Source: JBBCJT01 sp037190665 (GTDB lineage Bacteria > Pseudomonadota > Alphaproteobacteria > Acetobacterales > Acetobacteraceae). Taken from it: 64,000 nt of DNA. A model generated the notes under the pieces. That model was given only the letters and a program-made list of their open reading frames with translations. It was not told where the DNA came from and ran no database searches. The stretch covers positions 7,481-71,480 of the forward strand of contig JBBCJT010000030.1 in the NCBI GenBank assembly GCA_037190665.1, read 5' to 3'. Below are positions 57,900 to 64,000 of this stretch, piece after piece (position 1 is the first letter of the stretch; every line of letters starts with the position of its first letter). The position numbers were made by a program, and so were the translations under genes.

Positions 57900-58942
57900 G
57901 ACGCGACCGCCTCGCCGTACAGGAAGCAGGCCACGCGCTGGCGCTCGCCCTCCTCCATCAGTGCCGGCACGGCCTGGCTGCAGCGGGGCATCGCATCGGG
58001 GCAGCGCGGGTGGAAGGCACAGCCGGAGGGGCGGTTGAACGGATGCGGCAGCGCACCCGCGATCACCGGCAGCTTCGTGCGCGTCGCACCGGCGAGGCTC
58101 GGGATCGAACGCAGCAGCGCGCGGGTATAGGGATGGCGGGGCGCGTGGAAGATCGCATCCACCGGCCCCTGCTCCACCACGCGGCCGAGATACATGACCA
58201 CGACATGGCTCGCCATGCGCGCGATCACGCCGAGGTCATGCGTGATGAAGATGATCGCGGTGCCGTACTTGCGCTGCAGTCCGCGCAGCAGGGCCAGGAT
58301 CTGCGCCTGAGTGGTGACGTCGATCGCGGTGGTCGGCTCGTCCGCGATCAGCAGCCGCGGCCGGCAGGACAGCGCCATGGCGATCATCGCGCGCTGGCGC
58401 AGCCCGCCGGAGAGCTGCCACGAATAGGCGTCCACCCGGCGTTCCGGCATGGAGATGCCGACATCGCGGAACAGGCCGACCGTGATGGCACGGGCCGCCG
58501 CCGTGCTGACCCTGGGATCGTGCAGGCGGATCGCCTCGATGATCTGGGCACCGACCGTGTGCACCGGGCTGAACGCGGCCATCGGTTCCTGCGGGATCAG
58601 CGCGATCTCCGCCCCGCGCATCGCCCGCATCGCCGGGCCGCGCGCCGGCAGCGCGGCGAGGTCGATCACCGATCCGTCCGTGCGGCGGTACATGATCTGC
58701 CCGCCATCCACGCGCCCGGGCTTGCCGACGAGGCGCAGGATCGCGCGGATCGTCACGCTCTTGCCGCAGCCGCTCTCGCCAACGACGCCGACGACCTCTC
58801 CCGGCGGCACCTCGAAGCTGACGCCGTCCACGGCGCGGACCGTGCCTTCGTCGAGGCCGAAGCTCACGCGCAGATTGTCCACGCGAAGCAGCGGCGGCAC
58901 GGTGCCCTGCACGGGATCAGGTGCTGTAGGGGTCGGATGCAT
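57896..58942 (-). CDS. oligopeptide ABC transporter ATP-binding protein (OppD/DppD-type)
   Basis: This 348-residue ATPase has Walker A G-E-S-G-C-G-K-S-V (about 56-64), signature L-S-G-G-L-R-Q-R-A-M-I-A-M-A, Walker B L-L-I-A-D-E-P-T-T-A-I-D and a C-terminal cysteine motif G-C-A-F-H-P-R-C-P-D-A-M-P-R-C. It pairs with OppF to energise the permeases encoded just upstream on the same strand; its start overlaps the OppC stop by about 26 bases. Confidence 0.93.
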   Translation of the reverse strand: MHPTPTAPDPVQGTVPPLLRVDNLRVSFGLDEGTVRAVDGVSFEVPPGEVVGVVGESGCGKSVTIRAILRLVGKPGRVDGGQIMYRRTDGSVIDLAALPARGPAMRAMRGAEIALIPQEPMAAFSPVHTVGAQIIEAIRLHDPRVSTAAARAITVGLFRDVGISMPERRVDAYSWQLSGGLRQRAMIAMALSCRPRLLIADEPTTAIDVTTQAQILALLRGLQRKYGTAIIFITHDLGVIARMASHVVVMYLGRVVEQGPVDAIFHAPRHPYTRALLRSIPSLAGATRTKLPVIAGALPHPFNRPSGCAFHPRCPDAMPRCSQAVPALMEEGERQRVACFLYGEAVAS

Positions 58943-60044
58943 CGCGCAGCCCGTCGCCCACGAGGTTGAAGGCCAGCACGGCCACGATGACCACCAGCCC
59001 GGGCAGCAGCAGCCACGGCGCCAGCGCGAGCGTCTGGATGTTCTGCGCTTCCTGCAGCAGCACGCCCCAGCTTATCGCCGGCGGGCGGATGCCGAGACCG
59101 AGGAAGGACAGCGAGGTCTCGTTGATGATCATCACCGGGATCGCGAGCGACGCCGTGGCGATGATGTGGCTGGAGAAGGTCGGCACCATGTGGCGCAGCA
59201 CGATGCGCATCCGCGAGGCGCCCGCGAGCCGTGCCGCGAGCACGAAGTCCTCCTCCCGCAGCGACAGGAACCGGCCGCGCACCTCGCGCGCGAGCGTGGT
59301 CCAGCCGATCAGCGACAGGATCACCGTGATCGCGAAGAACACCTGGATCGGCGACCAGTCGCGCGGCAAGGCCGCCGACAGCGCGAGCCAGATCGGGATC
59401 GTCGGCACCGATTGCAGCAGCTCGATCAATCGCTGGATCACCTGATCGACCACGCCGCCGAGATAGCCGGAGATGCCGCCCAGCAGCACGCCGAGCACGG
59501 TGGACAGCGCCACCGCGATCAGCCCCACCGTCATCGACGTCTGGGTCGCGTGCATGATGCGCGACCACTGGTCCCGCCCCAGCCGGTCGGAGCCGAGCAG
59601 GAAGATGCGCTGGGCCTTGTCCACCGGGCCGATCAGATGCGTGCGGGCGGTGAACAGGCCCAGCACGCGGTACGGCTCGCCTTCCACGAAGAAGCCCACG
59701 CGGACCTTGCGCGCCTCGTCCGTGCTCCATTCCATGCGCAGCGTCACCGGGTTGCGCTTGCCGACGATACCCGGAACCCAGGGATCGAGCCGGCCTTCGT
59801 CGAACAGGTGCAGGCTCTGGATCGGGATGAAGGCCTGCCGCGCGTCGGTGCGTTCGGGGTCCTGGGTGGAGAAGAAGGCCGGAAACAGCACGATCGCGTA
59901 GAGCAGCACCAGCACGAACAGGCTCGCCATCGCGAGCTTGTGCCGCCGGAACCGCCACCACACCAGCGTCCAGTTGGACGCGACGGAGATGCGGTCCTCG
60001 GCCGCGGACGTCTCCGGCAGGGTCGTCGTCGCCTGCGACATCAT
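58917..60044 (-). CDS. oligopeptide ABC transporter permease (OppC/DppC-type)
   Basis: The 375-residue permease has six main helices after a 40-residue cytoplasmic start, and the binding-protein-dependent transport motif E-x-x-x-A-A-R-L-A-G-A-S-x-x-x-I (EEDFVLAARLAGASRMRIVLRH). A periplasmic insert of about 100 residues (about 60-150) between the first two helices, longer than in E. coli DppC, marks a subgroup common in peptide/glutathione-type systems. Start ATG 60044 overlaps the OppB stop (ATGA). Confidence 0.92.
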   Translation of the reverse strand: MMSQATTTLPETSAAEDRISVASNWTLVWWRFRRHKLAMASLFVLVLLYAIVLFPAFFSTQDPERTDARQAFIPIQSLHLFDEGRLDPWVPGIVGKRNPVTLRMEWSTDEARKVRVGFFVEGEPYRVLGLFTARTHLIGPVDKAQRIFLLGSDRLGRDQWSRIMHATQTSMTVGLIAVALSTVLGVLLGGISGYLGGVVDQVIQRLIELLQSVPTIPIWLALSAALPRDWSPIQVFFAITVILSLIGWTTLAREVRGRFLSLREEDFVLAARLAGASRMRIVLRHMVPTFSSHIIATASLAIPVMIINETSLSFLGLGIRPPAISWGVLLQEAQNIQTLALAPWLLLPGLVVIVAVLAFNLVGDGLRDASDPYST

Positions 60045-61027
60045 CCCTCCATCCGGATGCGGGGATCGAGCAGCGCGAGCAGGATGTCCGACAGCAGCGT
60101 GCCGAGGATGGTGAGGAAGGAGTAGATCAGCAGGATACCCCCGGCGAGGAACATGTCCTGGTTGATCAGCGCGCGCAGCAGCAGCGGACCGATATTGGGC
60201 AGGTTCATCACCGTCGCGACGATCAGGCTGCCGGAGAACAGCGCCGGCAGGTACCAGCCGATGGTGCTGACCAGCGGGTTGAGCGCGAGGCGCACCGGGT
60301 AGCGCAGCACCAGCCGCCACTCGCTCATGCCCTTGGCGCGCGCGGTCTCGACATAGGGTTTGTTCAGCTCGTCCAGCAGATTGGCGCGCATCACCCGCGT
60401 CAGCCGCGCGGTGCCCGCCACCGCGAGCACGATCGCCGGCAGCCAGATATGCGCCAGCAGGTCCACGAAGCGGCCGAACGACCACGGCGCATCGACGTAT
60501 TCGGGCGAGAACAGGCCGGTGATGCTGATGTCGAAATACGCGAAGGCCAGCCACATCAGCACCAGCGCGAGCATGAAGTTCGGCGTGGCGACGCCGATGT
60601 AGTTGATGACCGTGAACACGTAGTCGAGCACCGAGCGCGGATGCGTCGCGGAGTAGATGCCGGCCGGAATGGCGATCGCCCAGGTGAGCACGAAGGAGAA
60701 CAGCGCGAGTGCGAGCGTGAGGCCGAGCTGTTCTGCGATCAGGTCCGCGTTCGGGCGCTGGTATTCCAGCGACAGGCCGAGATCGCCGCGGAACAGGTTG
60801 CCCATCCAGCGCATGTATTGAACGAGGAACGGCTGATCGAGGCCGTAATCGTGCCGCAGCGCCGCGAGCTGCTCGGCGCTGATCGACGTGCCGGAGGAGG
60901 CGAGCGTCGCCACGTAGGCGGTGAGGAAGTCGCCCGGCGGCGCCTGGATGATGACGAAGATGATGAACGAGTAGACGAGCAGCAGCAGCGGCAGGAGCAG
61001 CAGCCGCTGGCCGATGTAGCGGATCAT
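60041..61027 (-). CDS. oligopeptide ABC transporter permease (OppB/DppB-type)
   Basis: The 328-residue permease starts with M-I-R-Y-I-G-Q-R-L-L-L-L-P and has six helices, a Y-G-L-D-Q-P near residue 75 and the transport motif N-K-P-Y-V-E-T-A-R-A-K-G-M-S-E-W-R. It forms the channel with OppC. Its start lies 76 bases after the upstream binding-protein gene, a gap that holds a hairpin. Confidence 0.93.
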   Translation of the reverse strand: MIRYIGQRLLLLPLLLLVYSFIIFVIIQAPPGDFLTAYVATLASSGTSISAEQLAALRHDYGLDQPFLVQYMRWMGNLFRGDLGLSLEYQRPNADLIAEQLGLTLALALFSFVLTWAIAIPAGIYSATHPRSVLDYVFTVINYIGVATPNFMLALVLMWLAFAYFDISITGLFSPEYVDAPWSFGRFVDLLAHIWLPAIVLAVAGTARLTRVMRANLLDELNKPYVETARAKGMSEWRLVLRYPVRLALNPLVSTIGWYLPALFSGSLIVATVMNLPNIGPLLLRALINQDMFLAGGILLIYSFLTILGTLLSDILLALLDPRIRMEG

Positions 61028-61037
61028 GCGCGGGGCG

Positions 61038-61059
61038 GCGGCGGGCGCATGCCCGCCGC
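61038..61059 (-). terminator. hairpin between the binding-protein and permease genes
   Basis: A perfect 9-bp stem (GCGGCGGGC with GCCCGCCGC) and 4-base loop follow the binding-protein stop. No T-run is present. Such hairpins often protect the abundant binding-protein mRNA and lower expression of the permeases downstream. Confidence 0.55.
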
Positions 61060-61103
61060 GCCGTCAGTCACGGCCGGCCGTGTCACGTGCAGCGACCCTG
61101 CCG

Positions 61104-63026
61104 CTAGCGTGCCAGGAAGAACTGTTCCGTCCTGGCATTGCCGGGGCTGCGCAGCGGCCAGTCGTTGCCGAGCGTCGTCGGCACGTTGTGGAACCGCGTG
61201 TTCACCACGACCACGCCCTGCACCATGGGCGTCAGGCCGATCGTGCCGACCTCGAACGCCTCGTCGGCCCAGATCCGGAAGATCTCCTGTGCTGCGGCCT
61301 TCTGCTCCTCCGGCCCGACGGTGCGCGCCTTGTCCACCAGCTCCAGCACGCGGCGGATGGAAGCCGGCGGCTCCGCGCCCTCGCGCCCGCTGGTGCGCGC
61401 CCACTGGCCGAACAGCGGGCCGGTGGTCAGGATCGGGGAGTTGCGGACATCGACCTTGGCATTGCCGGTGAAGGGGAAGGCAGTGGTGTCGTTGTTCCAG
61501 ATCTCCGCCTGCAGCTCGTTGGCGTCACGCATGCTGAAATGCAGCGCGCGCTCACGGATCTGCACGATGGTGCGGATGCCCACCGCCTCCCAGTCCTTGG
61601 CGACGAGCTGGGCGACGTCCGGCCAGGCGCCGAAGGCGGGCACCACGCTGATCTCGATGGTCGCGGGCCTGCCGTCCGCCATCAGCCTGATCCCCTGCGG
61701 ATTGCGGCGGTTCAGGCCGATGCCGTCGAGCAGCGCGTTCGCCTTCGTGCGGTCGAACTCGGTGTAGCGCTGCTCGTACTCCTTGCCCGGGAAGTACGGG
61801 TGCCACGGCGGCGGGACCGACTGCCGCGCCTCGCCGAGGCCGAGGAACACGCTCTCCTTGATCTGCTCGCGGTTGACGGCGAGCGACAGCGCGATGCGGA
61901 AATCCTTGTTGGCCATCAGCTTGCCGAGTTCGGCATCGGCCCGGTAGCTCATGTTGAACGCCACCGCCGCGTCGGTGCCGCCGAAGGTCGGCCAGGTGAT
62001 CACGCGATAGCGCCCGGTCCGCTCCTGCTCCTTCAGGACCGGATAGTTGGTCATCTGGATGTGGCGTTCCTGCATGTCGAAATTGCCGGCGATCGCCGCG
62101 AGGTTCAGCGCCTGCACATCCGCGAAGTAGGTGAAACGCACCTCATCCAGATAGGGAAGCTGGTTGCCGGCCGGATCGACGCCCACGTAGTAGGGGTTGC
62201 GCCGCAGCGTGAACACCGGGTCGGATGCGCGCGTCGCCGGCGACCATGCCGCCATCGTCGGCCGCTCCGGATTCTCGGGCGGCGCGTTGCGGTTGGCGAA
62301 CAGCTCCGTCCATGTCCGGAAGCCCGCCGCCTGCGTCGCGCGGTCGATCGATTCCTTGGGCGCGTGCGCGGGGTGGAACTGCTTCAGGTAGTGCGCCGGC
62401 AGGAACACCGCATAGGTGCGGTCGGCGCCGTCCTGGTTGGCGAGCGCGGTGAGGAACAGCGTCGCCGGTTCGTTGTAGGTGAAGCGGACGGTCTGGGCGT
62501 CCACCTTCTCAACCTTGGCGGCCGAGCCGTCGGCGTTGCGGATCCAGCCCGGCAGCGCGGGCGTCAGCTCCTTGTTGAGCAGGACGTCGGTGTACCAGAA
62601 CAGGATGTCGTCCGCCGTGAACGGGGCGCCATCGGACCAGCGCGCGCCCTTCCGCAGCGCGATCGTCCAGACGCGGAAATCGGCGGAGGGCTCGGCGCCG
62701 GAGGCGATCTTCGGTTCGATCGACGCGCCATCGGGCGAGAAGCGGAACAGCCCGTCATAGACCACGCGGACATAGTTGTTGGCGTCCGCCGGCCCCAGGA
62801 ACGCGCGGCGCCAGACCCCGCCATAGGTGCCGGTGCGATCCACCACCGGCACGACCAGCGGCTGTTCCGGCAGCCGCTCCGTGACCGGCGGCAATCGCCC
62901 GGCACGCACCTGTTCGGCGAGTGCGGGAGCCTCGTTCCATCGCTGGGCGGTCTGTGCGTTGAGGGGGGTGGCAGGAAGCAGGCCTGAAGCAAGGGTCGCG
63001 AGCAGACCGGCTGCGATCATCCGCAT
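61104..63026 (-). CDS. ABC transporter solute-binding protein, family 5
   Basis: The 640-residue exported protein has a signal (1-24, P-L-N-A-Q) and an SBP family 5 fold: G-T-Y-G-G-V-W-R-R (about 67-75), W-T-I-A-L-R-K-G-A-R-W-S-D-G-A-P-F-T-A-D-D-I and D-F-R-I-A-L-S-L-A-V-N-R-E-Q-I. The length and the G-T-Y-G-G-x-W start match the larger subgroup linked to sugars or opines as well as peptides. It is the first gene of the opp operon. A GGGGGGA ribosome site precedes ATG 63026. Confidence 0.92.
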   Translation of the reverse strand: MRMIAAGLLATLASGLLPATPLNAQTAQRWNEAPALAEQVRAGRLPPVTERLPEQPLVVPVVDRTGTYGGVWRRAFLGPADANNYVRVVYDGLFRFSPDGASIEPKIASGAEPSADFRVWTIALRKGARWSDGAPFTADDILFWYTDVLLNKELTPALPGWIRNADGSAAKVEKVDAQTVRFTYNEPATLFLTALANQDGADRTYAVFLPAHYLKQFHPAHAPKESIDRATQAAGFRTWTELFANRNAPPENPERPTMAAWSPATRASDPVFTLRRNPYYVGVDPAGNQLPYLDEVRFTYFADVQALNLAAIAGNFDMQERHIQMTNYPVLKEQERTGRYRVITWPTFGGTDAAVAFNMSYRADAELGKLMANKDFRIALSLAVNREQIKESVFLGLGEARQSVPPPWHPYFPGKEYEQRYTEFDRTKANALLDGIGLNRRNPQGIRLMADGRPATIEISVVPAFGAWPDVAQLVAKDWEAVGIRTIVQIRERALHFSMRDANELQAEIWNNDTTAFPFTGNAKVDVRNSPILTTGPLFGQWARTSGREGAEPPASIRRVLELVDKARTVGPEEQKAAAQEIFRIWADEAFEVGTIGLTPMVQGVVVVNTRFHNVPTTLGNDWPLRSPGNARTEQFFLAR

Positions 63027-63416
63027 GGTCGAAGTCCCCCCAAGCATTGTTTTATGAAGCCGATTCCCTGGACGCCGTCGGTCACGCCAAGACGTTCCGA
63101 TCGCAAGCTAATCATAGACGCCGGCCGCTTGCCAATCATCCCGCATGGTCCGACGCGGCCGCGCGGAGGGCGTTGTGCGGTGCGTCATGGAGGCGGGCCA
63201 CGCGGCGGGATCGCCCGCGGAGCCAGCCCGGCACGACCGCCGCGCACGAGCTTGGCGGGTCCGCTACCGCATTGCGTGGGGCGACGAAACGCGCCTAACC
63301 TCGAATGGTACACGCCGGACGAACGGCGGGGGGCTCCGCGGTGTTGCCACGGGGCTTGATGTCCGATGAGGCAAGGTCCGGCGCAGCCGGCCATACGTAG
63401 GGGAGGAACGTCCACG
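63027..63416. other. 390-bp divergent intergenic region
   Basis: It separates the opp operon from the solute-binding gene at the window end. No supported gene; small open frames here are rich in arginine and have no good start. The AT-richer patch at 63105-63120 is a plausible promoter area, but I cannot define -35 and -10 boxes. Confidence 0.5.
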
Positions 63417-64000
63417 ATGACGTCCAAGGGAATCTCGCGCCGCACGGCGCTCAAGGCCTCTGCCGCCGGTGCGGCGCTGCCGCTGCTGCACATCCGGACC
63501 GCGGGTGCCGCCGGCAGGCTCGCGCTCGGCCTGTGGGATCACTGGGTCGGCGCCACGGCGAACGACGCGCTGCGCGGCATCATCATGGAATGGGCGCAGA
63601 AGAACGCGGTCGAGATCCAGCTCGACTTCATCACCTCGGTCGGCAACAAGAACCTGCTGACCATCGCGGCCGAAGCGCAGGCGCGTCAGGGCCACGACAT
63701 CCTCTCCTTCCCCACCTGGATGATCCACGACCAGCAGCGACTGCTGGAACCGATGGACGACGTGATGGGGCGGCTGATCGCCAAGTACGGCAAGGTCAAC
63801 GAGGCGTCGGAGTACCTCGCCAAGATCGACGGCAAGTGGCTTGCGGTGCCGCAGACCACGGGCAGCCAGTTCAAGGGGCCGGCCGCGCGCATCGACCTGA
63901 TGAAGCAGCATGCCGGCATCGACGTGGTGGCGATGTACCCGGCGGAGAACAAGCTCGGCCCCGGGGCGGACGCCTGGAACTACGACGCGTTCCTCGCCGC
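63417..64000 (+). CDS. extracellular solute-binding protein, family 1, cut by window end
   Basis: The first 194 residues of an exported protein are visible. A twin-arginine signal, S-R-R-T-A-L-K-A-S-A-A-G-A-A-L-P-L-L (7-24), is followed by a type 2 periplasmic-binding start (L-A-L-G-L-W-D-H-W-V-G, E-I-Q-L-D-F-I-T-S-V-G, H-D-I-L-S-F-P-T-W). This pattern suits family 1 proteins that bind sugars or polyamines. GGGGAGG precedes the ATG. Its permeases presumably follow beyond the window. Confidence 0.88.
   Translation, partial: MTSKGISRRTALKASAAGAALPLLHIRTAGAAGRLALGLWDHWVGATANDALRGIIMEWAQKNAVEIQLDFITSVGNKNLLTIAAEAQARQGHDILSFPTWMIHDQQRLLEPMDDVMGRLIAKYGKVNEASEYLAKIDGKWLAVPQTTGSQFKGPAARIDLMKQHAGIDVVAMYPAENKLGPGADAWNYDAFLA

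Noticed and set aside
63047..63369. Several overlapping small open frames in the gap before the last gene
   Set aside because: They are arginine-rich, mutually overlapping, have no ribosome site and do not resemble any family.

Overview
The window is GC-rich DNA (roughly two thirds G+C, codon third positions almost all G or C) from an alphaproteobacterium. The Tat-type signals, many orphan Bug/TctC binding proteins, an alphaproteobacterial NirK/NnrR set and EcfG-like promoters suggest an Acetobacteraceae relative such as Roseomonas. That placement is inference, not a database result. I saw no rRNA, tRNA, CRISPR array or intact insertion sequence.

1-5.5 kb is a denitrification island. It holds a DUF2249 protein, a MIP18/DUF59 factor, copper nitrite reductase nirK, nirV, norE, norF, a cysteine-free Crp/Fnr regulator of NnrR/DNR type and a pseudoazurin electron donor. 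Two near-identical 14-bp NnrR-type boxes lie about 80 bp before the nirK and pseudoazurin starts and tie the regulator to both. Next comes about 1 kb of degraded, mostly non-coding DNA.

6.3-25 kb is an accessory catabolic region: a CoA ligase coupled to a peptide-type binding protein, two tandem pairs of hotdog (MaoC-type) dehydratases, a LysR regulator, two related MFS permeases, an SDR, two Bug proteins, two alpha/beta hydrolases, two CMD-fold proteins, a PanE-like reductase, a DapA-fold protein lacking the Schiff-base lysine and an M28-peptidase-like protein lacking the catalytic glutamates. The repeated doubling of families and the altered active sites make it the best candidate for an undescribed pathway; its substrate cannot be read from the sequence.

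25-33.5 kb is housekeeping and stress genes: a small basic protein, GlsB/YeaQ, ureidoglycine aminohydrolase, a class C beta-lactamase-fold hydrolase, a P-loop ATPase, an SRAP protein, ilvD, two tiny hydrophilic proteins behind matching EcfG-like promoters, and an EntS-like MFS exporter.

33.5-43.2 kb is a tightly overlapping operon for an acid-importing LivGHMJF-type ABC transporter that also encodes three adenylate-forming CoA ligases. 44.2-49 kb carries the leucine catabolic genes ivd, mccB and mccA. 49.4-55.8 kb, on the minus strand, carries an acyl-CoA dehydrogenase, a thiolase and a large fused indolepyruvate:ferredoxin oxidoreductase, divergent from an Lrp/AsnC regulator. Together these suit breakdown of branched-chain and aromatic amino acids to acyl-CoA. 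A third orphan Bug protein follows. 56.9-63 kb is a complete Opp/Dpp-type peptide ABC transporter on the minus strand, and a family 1 solute-binding protein runs off the right edge. CTCTCCCGC/GCGGGAGAG palindromic elements recur in four intergenic gaps between 28.5 and 56.9 kb.
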